64,000 nucleotides of DNA from Candidatus Accumulibacter propinquus (lineage in GTDB: Bacteria > Pseudomonadota > Gammaproteobacteria > Burkholderiales > Rhodocyclaceae): positions 1 through 64,000 of the forward strand of contig JADKBU010000011.1 in assembly GCA_016714935.1 (NCBI GenBank), given 5' to 3'. A program made the position numbers and the translations under genes. The notes under the pieces are model-generated. The model was not told where the DNA came from and made no database searches. It saw nothing but the letters and a program-made list of their open reading frames with translations. Position 1 is the stretch's first letter, and the number at the start of each line of letters is the position of its first letter. This document shows, one piece after another, positions 52,106 to 62,143 of this stretch.

Positions 52106-53530
52106 TCAGTTCGAAGCCATCGACTGAAAGCGGAAGACGCCCTGCTGGACCTGACCCGGCGCTTCGGCCTGATACTGGCCGGAGAAGCCGCTTGGCGAGC
52201 AGGCGCCGATCATCTTGAGAATGAAACCTTCGTTCATCCTGCCCTGCAGCATGCATTGTCCTTCGCGGTACTGTCCCTGCAGGACGCCGGTCGCAAACAG
52301 CGGCGGGAAGACGCGGATTGCCGCCGTCACCCCGTCGCCGGTACGGCGCAACTGGAATTGCACCTGCGCGGTGGTGCCGACGGTCATGTTGGTGGCGGTA
52401 CCCTGCATCATCACTTCGAAGGCAGTCGGTTGCTGCGGCAGCGGCTTGCTGATCGGCGGCGGCGCTGGTGAAGTCTTGCTCGGCGGCCGCTCGATCTCGG
52501 GTGTCGGACGGGTTGGCTGCGGCGCCGGTTCCCGCTCTTTCAGCGATGCGGTTTTCAGGGCCGCCAGGCGACGCCGGGCAATCGCGGCGAACTTGCCGTC
52601 AGGGTACTGCTTGAGATAGTCCTCGAAGTCTGCCGGATCCTGGCTGCTGCGTACCGATTCCCAGAGCGAGAGCTGCACCGCCATCGGATCGACGCCCGTC
52701 GCCTTCGGCTCGGCCGCCGGTGCGGCCTGCGGCTGCACGATCACGGTGGTCGGCCCCATAAAAAAATAATCCTGCGTCAGCGACGAATGGTCCCAGGGAA
52801 TCTGCTTGCCGTTGGTCTGTTCCTTCACCTGCAGGCGTACGCGGGTCAGCATCTGCCGCACTTCGAGCCCGGGCGCCGTGAGGTTCTTGAGCAGGGCTTC
52901 GGTGAACGGACTGTGACCGGTCTGCCCGTCTTCGGCCACATTGCCGGGCTGCGTGGCAAAAACGATCAGCGAGCCCTCGCCGGCGGCGATCTGGGCCAGT
53001 CCACGCCCGACCGCCGATGAGCGGGTACCCATGCTGCGCGCGAGAGAACGCGAGAAAGGGTTGTCGCGGCAGGCGTCGAGGAAGATCAGACTGACCGGTG
53101 TCGAGGTTTCCATCTGCGTCAGCACCAGGTCGGCATCGACGGCGGCGAAAGGCAGCGAGCGTTCGTTGTCGATCTTGGCATCCGCCGGCACCAGGAAGTT
53201 GCGGCCGTTGACCTGCAAGCCATGGCCGGCGTAGAAGAACAGTCCGACCTTGGCACCCTGCAACTGATCACCAAAGCGCTTGATCGCCTGTTCGAGGCGC
53301 GCCTTGTCCGGATCGACAGCCAGTTCAACCTGGAAACCGAGCTTCTTCAGGGATTCGGCCAGAGCGCGCGCGTCATTGGGCGGATTCGGTAGTGGCGGTG
53401 CATTCTGGTAAGCGCCGATACCCACTACCAGTGCCACCTGCGCCTTGCCCGGCGCCGCCGCTGTCACGCCGGCAACAAGGAGGCACGACACGGCCGCCAG
53501 CAGGCGCAGGAGTCGCAGGACGGCAGGCAT
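52106..53530 (-). CDS. secreted caspase-family (C14) peptidase
   Basis: A 474-residue orthocaspase with a signal peptide (LLRLLAAVSCLLVAGVTAAA). The p20-like domain (residues ~25-250) has the catalytic histidine in FYAGHGLQV and the cysteine in FLDACRDNPF, with DARALAESLKKLGF at its start. A TPR-like or linker stretch (DFEDYLKQYPDGKFAAIARRRL) and a Pro-rich region lead to a C-terminal beta-domain (~residues 370-474). The mature protein is probably periplasmic. It follows a second caspase gene and precedes the export operon. Confidence 0.92.
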   Translation of the reverse strand: MPAVLRLLRLLAAVSCLLVAGVTAAAPGKAQVALVVGIGAYQNAPPLPNPPNDARALAESLKKLGFQVELAVDPDKARLEQAIKRFGDQLQGAKVGLFFYAGHGLQVNGRNFLVPADAKIDNERSLPFAAVDADLVLTQMETSTPVSLIFLDACRDNPFSRSLARSMGTRSSAVGRGLAQIAAGEGSLIVFATQPGNVAEDGQTGHSPFTEALLKNLTAPGLEVRQMLTRVRLQVKEQTNGKQIPWDHSSLTQDYFFMGPTTVIVQPQAAPAAEPKATGVDPMAVQLSLWESVRSSQDPADFEDYLKQYPDGKFAAIARRRLAALKTASLKEREPAPQPTRPTPEIERPPSKTSPAPPPISKPLPQQPTAFEVMMQGTATNMTVGTTAQVQFQLRRTGDGVTAAIRVFPPLFATGVLQGQYREGQCMLQGRMNEGFILKMIGACSPSGFSGQYQAEAPGQVQQGVFRFQSMASN

Positions 53531-53727
53531 CGTGGGTTCCCCCGTATGGAGATTGAGAGGCAAAATCATACACTGGCCAGGGGCTGTTACACACCCTGCC
53601 GGCGCAGATGGGGACAATGCTCTGCTGCCGCACACCTTCCCGAGCACGCCGCGTCGGCAGGGCGCGCCCGCCAGCCCGGATCACCAGGGGGTCTTGCCTA
53701 GCCCCCCTGCCCTGCGCCGCGCAGAAT

Positions 53728-54591
53728 TCAATAGACGATCGCCTGCGCGCGATTGCTGGCATTGCCTTCCAGTTGCGGGCTCTGGGCAAAACCGGTTTTC
53801 ATCAGCTTGCGCATCTTGGTGACCGTTTCCTTGCGCGACAGCTTGTTCTGCGACTCGCGAACGACCTTGATCAGGTAGTAGGTGAAGGCGCCGTTATAGC
53901 GACCACTGAAATACGCGTCGGCGCTCGTTTGATCGGCCTTGCAGCCGGTCCAGAGGACATGATTGGCGCCGGCAACCGGGGCTTTCTCGGCAACGGCAGC
54001 GCCCTTCTTGCCGGCAGCCGGACGGTCGAGCGTGAAGCCCCGCACGCTGGCGAACTTCGTGCCGAACTCATGCTCGGGCGGTGCGATGAAACGCGCCCTG
54101 GGCGCGTGCAGCCCGAACTCCGCGCCGCGCAAACCAGTGCCGCTGTGACAGGTATCGAGGTAGACTTCCAGCAGCACATTGGCCGGCAACTGCACGAACA
54201 GATCGTGCAGTTCATCATCGCTGATGATGTGCGCCGGATCCCAGGCGCCGTCCTTCTCGGCAATGTCGTGCGGTACGAAGGCTTCGTCCTTGCCGTCCGG
54301 TTCGTCGCCGCTGCTGTCGTTCATCTGGGTGCCGTGTGAGGACAGGCTGAAAACCAGATAATTGAGCTTGCCGGCCTTGGCATCGGCAACCATGGTGTTC
54401 AGCCTGGCCATGATGTTCGCCTTGGTCGCCTGTGCGTCGGTGAGCACGCTCATCTCGGTGGTCTTGAAACCCAACAGTTCCTTGTACAGCGCCGCCATGT
54501 CCTTGGCGTCGTTGACGCAGCCATTGAGGGTGAATTGAGAGTAATTGGCAAACTTGTTGATGCCCACGAAGAGCGCTTTCTTCCTAGCCAT
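53728..54591 (-). CDS. cytoplasmic caspase-family (C14) peptidase
   Basis: A 287-residue caspase from the ATG at 54591, which has AAGGAGA upstream. It starts KALFVGINKFANYSQFTLNGCVNDA, with the catalytic histidine in SLSSHGTQMND and cysteine in YLDTCHSGTGLRG, a metacaspase-like pattern. No signal peptide, so it stays in the cytosol. It differs from its neighbour in lacking extra domains. Arginine/lysine specificity is usual for such enzymes; targets unknown. Confidence 0.92.
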   Translation of the reverse strand: MARKKALFVGINKFANYSQFTLNGCVNDAKDMAALYKELLGFKTTEMSVLTDAQATKANIMARLNTMVADAKAGKLNYLVFSLSSHGTQMNDSSGDEPDGKDEAFVPHDIAEKDGAWDPAHIISDDELHDLFVQLPANVLLEVYLDTCHSGTGLRGAEFGLHAPRARFIAPPEHEFGTKFASVRGFTLDRPAAGKKGAAVAEKAPVAGANHVLWTGCKADQTSADAYFSGRYNGAFTYYLIKVVRESQNKLSRKETVTKMRKLMKTGFAQSPQLEGNASNRAQAIVY

Positions 54592-54735
54592 GAGCTTGTC
54601 TCCTTCCAGTACCGCAGCCAATAAGGTTGACGGTGGTGCGGTTGCCACCGCTATGGCATTGTGCGGCAATCGTCGACCGGCCGCAACGCAGTGTTGCTGT
54701 TGCCATAACAGGCGGCGGGCGGGTGCAGTTTCGCT

Positions 54736-55317
54736 TCAGGCCTTGGGCAACCGGCCCATCAGAAAGAATTCTTCGTTTGGCCGCATCGAAGTCATGTTCG
54801 CCAGCCGGTTCGACATCGCGAAGAATGCAGCCACCGCACCAATGTCCCAGATGTCCTGTTCGGTGAAGCCATGCGCGTGCAGCGAAGCGAAATCGGCGTC
54901 GCCAACCTCGGCCGCGTGCAGCGAAACCTTGAGCGCGAAGTCGAGCATCGCGCGCTGGCGGGCGCTAAGGTCGGCCTTGCGATAATTGACCGCCACCTGG
55001 TCCGCGATCAGCGGGTTGCGGGCGCGCACCCGCAGGATCGCGCCGTGCGCCACGACGCAATACTGGCATTGGTTGGCGCCGCTGGTGGCGACGACGATCA
55101 TTTCCCGCTCGGCCTTGCTGAGACCGCTCTCCTTTTCCATCAACGCATCGTGATAGGCAAAGAAAGCGCGGAACTCGTCGGGGCGATGCGCCAGCGCGAG
55201 GAAGACATTGGGAACGAAACCGGCTTTCTCCTGCACGGCGAGGATGCGGCTGCGCACATCCTCCGGCAGTTGATCGAGTGCCGGCACCGGGAAGCGGCTG
55301 ATCGGCGGCGCCATCAA
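54736..55317 (-). CDS. AhpD-like peroxidase-related enzyme
   Basis: A 193-residue carboxymuconolactone decarboxylase/AhpD-family protein with the CxxC centre in GANQCQYCVVAHGA and a downstream histidine relay. The uncharacterised peroxidase-related group usually reduces peroxides using thiols. It starts immediately after the stop of the MaoC gene (one base apart), so the two are co-transcribed. Confidence 0.9.
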   Translation of the reverse strand: MMAPPISRFPVPALDQLPEDVRSRILAVQEKAGFVPNVFLALAHRPDEFRAFFAYHDALMEKESGLSKAEREMIVVATSGANQCQYCVVAHGAILRVRARNPLIADQVAVNYRKADLSARQRAMLDFALKVSLHAAEVGDADFASLHAHGFTEQDIWDIGAVAAFFAMSNRLANMTSMRPNEEFFLMGRLPKA

Positions 55318-55749
55318 TCAGGCCTCGCCGGTGGTGCAGTACAGCGTCGACTCGCCTTCGATGACCGTCTTGCCGTTAACGGTACATACCGAGTCCATCA
55401 CGCAACGCCGTCGGCCTACATTCAACTCACGGACGGTGACCGTCGCGGTGACGGTGTCGCCGATACGCACCGGCGCCTTGAACTTGAGCGTCTGACCGAG
55501 ATAGACGGTCCCCGGTCCTGGCAGCTTGTTGGCCAATACGGCGGAAATGAAGCCGGCCGAAAGCATGCCATGTGCGATGCGACCGCCGAACTGGGTGGTC
55601 TTTGCCCATTCCTCATTGAGGTGCATCGGGTTGACGTCGGTCGAGATGCCGGCGAAGAGGACGATGTCCGCCTCGGTAACCGTTTTGGCAATGCTCGCGC
55701 TCATGCCGGTTTGCAGATCTTCGATGTTGTAGCCGCCAAGTGAATTCAT
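55318..55749 (-). CDS. MaoC-family enoyl-CoA hydratase (PhaJ-like)
   Basis: A 143-residue hot-dog-fold enzyme with the hydratase-2 motif STDVNPMHLN, where Asp and His are the catalytic pair, and FGGRIAHGMLSAGFISAVLA. PhaJ homologues convert crotonyl-CoA-type enoyl-CoA to (R)-3-hydroxyacyl-CoA for polyhydroxyalkanoate. The ATG at 55749 has GGAG six bases before it; an in-frame ATG at 55761 is less likely. PHA genes are not in the window. Confidence 0.85.
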   Translation of the reverse strand: MNSLGGYNIEDLQTGMSASIAKTVTEADIVLFAGISTDVNPMHLNEEWAKTTQFGGRIAHGMLSAGFISAVLANKLPGPGTVYLGQTLKFKAPVRIGDTVTATVTVRELNVGRRRCVMDSVCTVNGKTVIEGESTLYCTTGEA

Positions 55750-55825
55750 CACTATCTCCATGGTCCGTGGGTTGCAGATCGTGCCATGATACACAATCGA
55801 CGTATTCATCAGAGGGGAGATATTC

Positions 55826-56704
55826 ATGAGCCGCAGCAGTGATTTTGACAGCCTTGTGCCCGCCGTTCCATTCAGCCGCCGCAGCTTCATGGTCAGCGCC
55901 CTGGGCGCCGGCTTTGCCCTGTCGGTGCAACCGGTGGCGGCGCAGAGCGTGATCAGCACCGACAGCGTCGACCTCAACGCCGGCGAGATCAAGATTCCTG
56001 CGGCCGGTGGCGAGATGCCGGCCTACCGCGCGCAGCCTGCGCAGGGTAACCAGTGGCCGGTGATTCTGGTGGTGCAGGAGATTTTCGGGGTGCATGAACA
56101 CATCAGGGACATCTGCCGTCGGCTGGCGAAACTCGGTTACCTGGCGATCGCGCCAGAACTCTACGCCCGTCAGGGCGACCCGCGCCAGTACAGCAACGTC
56201 CAGGAACTGCTCGACAAGGTGGTGAGCAAGGTCCCGGATGCCCAGGTGATGGCCGATCTCGACGCCTGCGTGGCCTGGGCCAAAGCGCACGATGGCAACG
56301 TCGGTCGCCTGGGGATCACCGGCTTCTGCTGGGGAGGACGCATCGTCTGGCTGTACGCGGCGCACAATCCACATCTGAAGGCCGGTGTCGCCTGGTATGG
56401 CCGGGTCGTCGGTCCGTCCAGCGAACTGACCACGAAACAGCCGATCGACATCGCCGCCAGACTGTACGCGCCGGTGCTGGGACTCTACGGAGGAGCCGAT
56501 CAGGGAATCCCGCTCGACAGCCTGGAGCAGATGCGCAAGGCTCTCGTCATGGCTGCCAATCCGCCCAGCAAGGCTTCGACGATACACGTCTATGAGCAGG
56601 CCCCGCACGCTTTTCATGCCGATTACCGGCCGAGCTACCGCAAGAGCGAGGCCGAAGATGGCTGGCGCCGCCTGCAGGCCTGGTTCAAACAGAACGGCGT
56701 CTGA
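55826..56704 (+). CDS. Tat-exported dienelactone hydrolase family protein
   Basis: A 292-residue alpha/beta hydrolase. A twin-arginine signal is seen in SRRSFMVSALGAGFALSVQPVAAQS. The catalytic nucleophile is cysteine in GFCWGG, with the acid in GGADQGIP and histidine in APHAFHADYR, as in dienelactone hydrolases. Periplasmic export is unusual but known for this subgroup. GGGGAG seven bases ahead supports the ATG at 55826. It is divergent from the MaoC operon. Confidence 0.92.
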   Translation: MSRSSDFDSLVPAVPFSRRSFMVSALGAGFALSVQPVAAQSVISTDSVDLNAGEIKIPAAGGEMPAYRAQPAQGNQWPVILVVQEIFGVHEHIRDICRRLAKLGYLAIAPELYARQGDPRQYSNVQELLDKVVSKVPDAQVMADLDACVAWAKAHDGNVGRLGITGFCWGGRIVWLYAAHNPHLKAGVAWYGRVVGPSSELTTKQPIDIAARLYAPVLGLYGGADQGIPLDSLEQMRKALVMAANPPSKASTIHVYEQAPHAFHADYRPSYRKSEAEDGWRRLQAWFKQNGV

Positions 56705-56861
56705 TTCCGGCAGATGCCGCTTAGGAATACAATGCGTTGCCGCCCGAGCTGAGCCGAAGAGTTCCTGCGACGCCCCCGCCGGCCTGAAGGGGAACCAGAT
56801 CTGGAAGACACAGGTCCACTGCTGGGTTTCCGACGGCCGTCCAGCGTCGGTCCCTTCCAGC

Positions 56862-59800
56862 ATGGACGAGACGCGAAGTGCATTACAGGGCAGAACAACC
56901 AATACGATGACCATCAGCAACGCAGAAGAACCCAAAAAGCGGCGCAGTGTTTCACGACCGCCGTTGCCCGCGGCCAAGGCCCATGGCGACGAGGCCCATC
57001 CGGTCAGGAACGACGAACGGCCATTCATTGTCGGCATCGGCGCCTCGGCCGGCGGTCTGGAGGCACTGAGACTGCTGTTGCCGGGCCTGCCGAAGAATCT
57101 CGGGCTGAGCTACGTGGTGGTTCAGCATCTGTCACCGACCTACCGCAGCATGATGTCGCAGTTGCTCGGTCGCGAGACGACGATGCCGGTCCGGGACATC
57201 GAGGACGGCATGCTGCCGGAGCCGAACACGGTTTACATCACCCCACCGAATCGCAACCTGACGCTGGTGGCCGGACATTTCCGCCTCGTCGAACCGGCGC
57301 GCGAATCGCTGCCCAAGCCTTCGGTGAACCGATTTTTTGCCTCGCTCGCCGAAGAGGTCGGCGAATCGACTATCGGCATCATCCTCTCCGGTACCGGTTC
57401 GGATGGTGCGGCCGGTATCCATGCGATCAAGGCGGCGGGTGGATTCACATTCTCTCAGGACCCCGAAACCGCCAAATACAATGGCATGCCACAGTCGGCA
57501 ATCGACACCGGCAGTGTGGACTGGATACTACCACCCGAGAACATGGGCGCCGAGATCAGCCTGATCGTCCTCAACCGCGGCCTGATTCCTGTTGCCACAC
57601 AGGCGGCGAGCGCCCCGGCGACGCTGAAAACGCTGCTCGGCAAGGTTCGCGCCCGTACCAAGGTGGATTTCTCGCAGTACAAGGAGCCGACCCTGTGGCG
57701 GCGCATCGAGCGGCGCATGGCTGCCAACCACGTCAGCACGCTGCTCGATTACCTGCAGGTGGTCGACCAGACGCCGGTCGAACTCGACAAGCTGTGCAAG
57801 GACATTCTGATCTCGGTCACCGCCTTTTTTCGCGATACCGAAGCTTTTCTTCGGCTCGACAAGGTCGTGGCCGACATTCTCGCCAACAAGCAACCAGGCG
57901 ACGACATCCGCGTCTGGGTCGCCGGCTGCGCCACCGGCGAGGAGGCGTATTCGCTGGCCATCCTGTTTTCCGAACGTCTGGGTGCCTCTTTCGACCAATA
58001 TCGGCTGCAGATCTTCGCCACCGACATTGACCTGGATGCCATGGCGCTGGCCCGGCGCGGCGTTTTTGCCGCGTCCAGCCTGGCACACATGGACCGCGCC
58101 CGCCTGCGTGCCAACTTCACACCGCACGGCGACCGCTACGAGATCAACAAGAATCTCCGCGACGTGGTGATCTTCGCCCGTCAGGATCTGGTGCAGGACC
58201 CGCCCTTTCTTCGCCTGGATCTGGTCAGTTGCCGTAATGTCCTGATTTATTTTCAGAGCGAGTTGCAGGCACGGTTGCTGTCAGTGTTTCATTACGCACT
58301 CAACCCTGGTGCTTACCTGTTCCTCGGCAAGTCCGAAGGCATCTTCCAGCAGGAAGCGCTGTTCGGCGTGGTCGACAAGGAAGGTCGACTTTACCGTCGT
58401 CATGGCGTCGGCGCTCGTCTGCCGCTGCTACGTTCCGAGATGCAACTCCCTGCCGCGGGCCTCAACCAGCACCAGCGCGTCAGCAAGCCGACAACGCCGC
58501 TGGGTTTCGAAAACATCCTGCTCGAGGCCGCCGGACGCCATTTCATCCCGACCAGCATCCTGATCAACAGCAAGTTCGAAATTCGCCATATCCATGGCGA
58601 CGCCAGCCGCCTGCTCAACGTTTCTCCCGGCCGACCGGCCTTCGACCTGATCTCGCTGATACGTCGCGAGTTGCGCACCGAAGTGCAGGTCCTGATGCGC
58701 CAGGCGCAAGTCAAACAGGCCGTGGCACCCGGACGTCCCCGGCACATCAAGGCGCTCGACCCGAATCGCGGCGTCCGCCTTTCGGTGCATCCGGTATTGG
58801 CTGCCGGTAATGAAGCGCTGTTCATGGTCTGCATCGAGTGGATCGCACCGCCGGCAGGCAAGAACACCGTCGAGGACAGCACCAACGTCACCGACAAGGA
58901 ACTCGAGGACGAACTGGCGGCCACGCGCGAGCACTTGCAGACGCTGGTCGAGGAACTCGAAACCTCGAACGAGGAAATGCAGGCACTCAACGAGGAGATC
59001 CAGGCTTCAAACGAGGAAATGCAGGCCTCCAACGAGGAACTCGAAGCGTCCAACGAAGAACTGCAATCGACCAACGAAGAACTGGCAACGGTCAACGAAG
59101 AACTGCAGATCAAGACCGCTGAAACGCAGGAACTCAATATCGAACTGGAGTGTATCCAGAACAGTGTCGACTATCCCTTGCTGGTGCTTGACCGCAATGC
59201 CTGCCTGTTGCGCTTCAATAGTGGAGCTGCACGGCTCTTCAAACTGGGTGCTGCACAAGTCGGTCGTCATCTGCGGGATCTGCCTCTGGCCCCGGACATG
59301 CCGGATCTGGTGGCCGACAGTCAGAAGGTGATCGACACCCAGAATGCACTCGACCGCCAGATCGTCAATGCCAACCGTCGCCACTACGCACTGCACATCG
59401 CTCCGCTGCTGCGCGACACGCAACGCATTGCCGGAGTCATCATGCTCTTTACCGACAACACCAGCCTCTACGAAATCGAGCGCTCGGCGCGCGAAACGCA
59501 GATCAGGTTACTCGCGGTAATGAACAATTCGGTATCGCTGATGGCGGTCAAGGACGCTTCCGGGCGTTACCAGTTTGCCAACCCCAAGTTCGAGCAGACC
59601 TTCGGGTTTGAGGCCGGACAGGCGATCGGCAAGACCGATCGGCAACTTTTTCCCGAAGCCGTGTGCGATCTGTTCCGCGACAGCGAGATCGAGGCGATGC
59701 GTCTGCGCCGGGAAATCGAGCGCGAAGAGGCGCTGCCGCTGGCCGGTGGCGATCGTCATTTCCTTGCCGTGCGCTTTCCGCTTTTCGACGACGACGGTGC

Positions 59801-61520
59801 AATCACCGGTTTGTGTTTCCAGGCCACCGACATTACCGCCCGCAAGCGCGCCGAAGAACGTTTGCGGCTGGCGGCGATGGTTTTCGAGCGCGCTTCCGAA
59901 GGCGTCATGGTCACCGACACCGAGCAGCGCATTCTGACCGTCAATGACGCTTTCACCACCCTGACCGGTTTCCCTCGAAAGGAAGTCGTCGGCAAGAAAC
60001 CGAGCATCCTGCGCTCGGAAAGAACCGTGCCCGAGGTCTACGTCGACATGTGGGACCGCGTCAACCGCCTCGGCGTCTGGCAGGGTGAGATCTGGAATTG
60101 CCGCAAGAACGGCGAGCATTTCCTCGAATGGTTGTCGATCAATACGGTCAAGGACAAGAACGGCAAGGTCGTCAACTACGTCGGCATGTTCAGCGACATC
60201 ACCAAGGTGCGCGAGTCACAGCAGCGTATCGAATACCTGGCGACACACGATGAACTGACCGGGCTGCCCAACCGTGCGCTGTTCAATGACCGCCTGCATC
60301 TGGCTCTGGCGCGTGCCGAGCGCTCGCGCGAAAGCATCGGCGTGGTGTTCATCGATCTCGACAACTTCAAGGTGGTCAACGACACCCTCGGCCATGTCAC
60401 CGGTGACAAGCTGCTCAAACAGGCGGCGATGCGCTTGCTCGACTGCGTGCGCGCCGAAGACACCGTCGCCCGCCTGGGGGGTGACGAGTTTGTGGTCCTG
60501 CTCGAAACCGCCGATCGCCGCGAGGCGACACTGACCGCAGAGCGCCTGCTCAGCGCCTTGAGTGCCAGCTATCAGTTTGACGAGCACGAATGCTTCATCA
60601 GTGCCAGCATCGGTCTGAGCATGTACCCCGAGGATGCGTCCGATGCCAACGCGCTGATGCGCAATGCCGACTCGGCCATGTATCGGGCCAAGGATCACGG
60701 CAAGAACGCCTTCCGCTTCTTCACCGCCGACCTGGCCCACCAGGCGACGCGGCGGCTGGCACTGGAGACGGGCCTGCGACGAGCGATCGAGAACAAGGAG
60801 TTGTTCATCTACTACCAGCCGCAGATCAAACTGGAGAACCACACGGTGGTCGGCGCCGAGGCTCTGGTTCGCTGGCACTGCAACGGGGAACTGGTGGAAC
60901 CGGTGGTCTTCATTCCGGTCGCCGAGCAAAGCAATCTGATCGTGGCCATTGACGAGTGGGTGCTGGGTGAGGCCTGTCGGCAGATCGTCGCCTGGGATCA
61001 GGACGGACTGCCGCCGGTTCGTATCAGCGTCAACATCTCGGCCCGGCACTTCCGCAAGGAGGGCATGGCCGCCGACCTGATGCGCATCGTCAACGCGCAT
61101 GGCGTCGCACCGCAGCGGCTGTGCATTGAAATTACCGAAGGCGTGCTGATGGATTTCGATCGCGCCCAACGGATGCTCGCCGAACTGGTTGCTTTCGGTG
61201 TGATGATCAGCATCGATGATTTCGGAACCGGGTTTTCATCACTGTCCTACCTCAAACGCTTCCCGATCCACGAACTCAAGATCGCGCGCAGCTTCATCGA
61301 CGGCATCTCGACCAGCGCCGATGATCGGGCGATTGGCTCGGCGATCATCTCACTGGCGCGCCACCTCGGCATGAGCGTCGTCGCCGAAGGCGTCGAAATG
61401 GTCGATCAGCATAGCGAGCTCGACGCTTCCGGCTGCCACAACGGCCAGGGCTATCTATATGCCCACCCCCTGCCACCGGATGTCTTTGCTGAATGGCTGC
61501 GCTCCCGCACCCTGAGTTGA
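56862..61520 (+). CDS. CheB-CheR-PAS-GGDEF-EAL multidomain protein
   Basis: A ~1,552-residue cytoplasmic protein. In order: CheB methylesterase (residues ~54-235, active Ser in GIGASAGG, His in VVQHLSP, Asp in GTGSDGA); CheR methyltransferase (~250-510, SAM motif GCATGEEAYSLA at ~355); a PAS-like region; a coiled coil (~677-757) of repeated SNEELQ/SNEEMQ heptads; PAS modules (~760-1125); GGDEF (RLGGDEF at ~1206); and EAL (GAEALVRW at ~1333). It could modify chemoreceptors and make or degrade c-di-GMP. Both turnover motifs appear intact. Start uncertain: 56862 or the ATG at 56907; neither has a clear ribosome site. The open frame begins inside the upstream gene. Confidence 0.9.
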   Translation: MDETRSALQGRTTNTMTISNAEEPKKRRSVSRPPLPAAKAHGDEAHPVRNDERPFIVGIGASAGGLEALRLLLPGLPKNLGLSYVVVQHLSPTYRSMMSQLLGRETTMPVRDIEDGMLPEPNTVYITPPNRNLTLVAGHFRLVEPARESLPKPSVNRFFASLAEEVGESTIGIILSGTGSDGAAGIHAIKAAGGFTFSQDPETAKYNGMPQSAIDTGSVDWILPPENMGAEISLIVLNRGLIPVATQAASAPATLKTLLGKVRARTKVDFSQYKEPTLWRRIERRMAANHVSTLLDYLQVVDQTPVELDKLCKDILISVTAFFRDTEAFLRLDKVVADILANKQPGDDIRVWVAGCATGEEAYSLAILFSERLGASFDQYRLQIFATDIDLDAMALARRGVFAASSLAHMDRARLRANFTPHGDRYEINKNLRDVVIFARQDLVQDPPFLRLDLVSCRNVLIYFQSELQARLLSVFHYALNPGAYLFLGKSEGIFQQEALFGVVDKEGRLYRRHGVGARLPLLRSEMQLPAAGLNQHQRVSKPTTPLGFENILLEAAGRHFIPTSILINSKFEIRHIHGDASRLLNVSPGRPAFDLISLIRRELRTEVQVLMRQAQVKQAVAPGRPRHIKALDPNRGVRLSVHPVLAAGNEALFMVCIEWIAPPAGKNTVEDSTNVTDKELEDELAATREHLQTLVEELETSNEEMQALNEEIQASNEEMQASNEELEASNEELQSTNEELATVNEELQIKTAETQELNIELECIQNSVDYPLLVLDRNACLLRFNSGAARLFKLGAAQVGRHLRDLPLAPDMPDLVADSQKVIDTQNALDRQIVNANRRHYALHIAPLLRDTQRIAGVIMLFTDNTSLYEIERSARETQIRLLAVMNNSVSLMAVKDASGRYQFANPKFEQTFGFEAGQAIGKTDRQLFPEAVCDLFRDSEIEAMRLRREIEREEALPLAGGDRHFLAVRFPLFDDDGAITGLCFQATDITARKRAEERLRLAAMVFERASEGVMVTDTEQRILTVNDAFTTLTGFPRKEVVGKKPSILRSERTVPEVYVDMWDRVNRLGVWQGEIWNCRKNGEHFLEWLSINTVKDKNGKVVNYVGMFSDITKVRESQQRIEYLATHDELTGLPNRALFNDRLHLALARAERSRESIGVVFIDLDNFKVVNDTLGHVTGDKLLKQAAMRLLDCVRAEDTVARLGGDEFVVLLETADRREATLTAERLLSALSASYQFDEHECFISASIGLSMYPEDASDANALMRNADSAMYRAKDHGKNAFRFFTADLAHQATRRLALETGLRRAIENKELFIYYQPQIKLENHTVVGAEALVRWHCNGELVEPVVFIPVAEQSNLIVAIDEWVLGEACRQIVAWDQDGLPPVRISVNISARHFRKEGMAADLMRIVNAHGVAPQRLCIEITEGVLMDFDRAQRMLAELVAFGVMISIDDFGTGFSSLSYLKRFPIHELKIARSFIDGISTSADDRAIGSAIISLARHLGMSVVAEGVEMVDQHSELDASGCHNGQGYLYAHPLPPDVFAEWLRSRTLS

Positions 61521-62110
61521 TGGAAGAAAAGGAGGCCGACCGCCCTGCCGACGCCGCTGACACGGCCATTATGGATTTGAGTTATACACTTGATGCGAGC
61601 AATGCGATCATAGCGGTCAGTGGTGACTGGGATCGCGTCGCTCTCGACAATGGTGGCGAACAGATTATCTCCAGGCGGATCATCGGCCGCCGGCTCGACG
61701 ACTTCATCACCGGCGACGTGACCCTGATGTTCGTGCGCACGATGCTGATGTCGGCGCGAACGCTGAAGTACGTCATCCGGCGCCCATACCGCTGCGACTC
61801 GCCACAACTCAAACGCAGCATGGAAATGACCATCGTGCCGCGAGCGCAAGGCGTGCTGGAGGTCTGTCACCGCCAGCTCCGTTCGGAACCGTATCGCTAC
61901 CCGCTGGCCTTCAAGAGCACTGCTAGCGGCGCTGCCGCGAACTTTATCAAGCGCTGCAGCATCTGCAACCGCGTGCGTGTGGGGCAAACCTGGAGCGAAG
62001 TCGACGACGCCGTCCGCGCAGGCCGCTTGCCGCGGGATGCTGGAGCGACGCTGATGGTGGTGTATGGCGTCTGCCCCGAGTGCATGGCGCGACGGGGCAT
62101 CGGAGCATAG
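61520..62110 (+). CDS. PAS-like protein with C-terminal double CxxC
   Basis: A 196-residue protein whose ATG overlaps the stop of the preceding giant gene (TGATG), so the two are coupled. The N-terminal half looks like a PAS-type sensor (IIAVSGDWDRVA, RRIIGRRLDDFI). The C-terminal half has CSICNRVRVGQTW and GVCPECMARRG, four cysteines that may bind zinc. No family name recognised. Probably a partner or sensor for the c-di-GMP/chemotaxis protein. Confidence 0.8.
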   Translation: MEEKEADRPADAADTAIMDLSYTLDASNAIIAVSGDWDRVALDNGGEQIISRRIIGRRLDDFITGDVTLMFVRTMLMSARTLKYVIRRPYRCDSPQLKRSMEMTIVPRAQGVLEVCHRQLRSEPYRYPLAFKSTASGAAANFIKRCSICNRVRVGQTWSEVDDAVRAGRLPRDAGATLMVVYGVCPECMARRGIGA

Positions 62111-62143
62111 GGCGCTAGAAGCCGCAGATGAACGCGTAGCCGC

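Noticed and set aside
56592..56861. Earlier start of the CheB-CheR protein
   Set aside because: It lies inside the dienelactone hydrolase gene and its sequence is not CheB-like.
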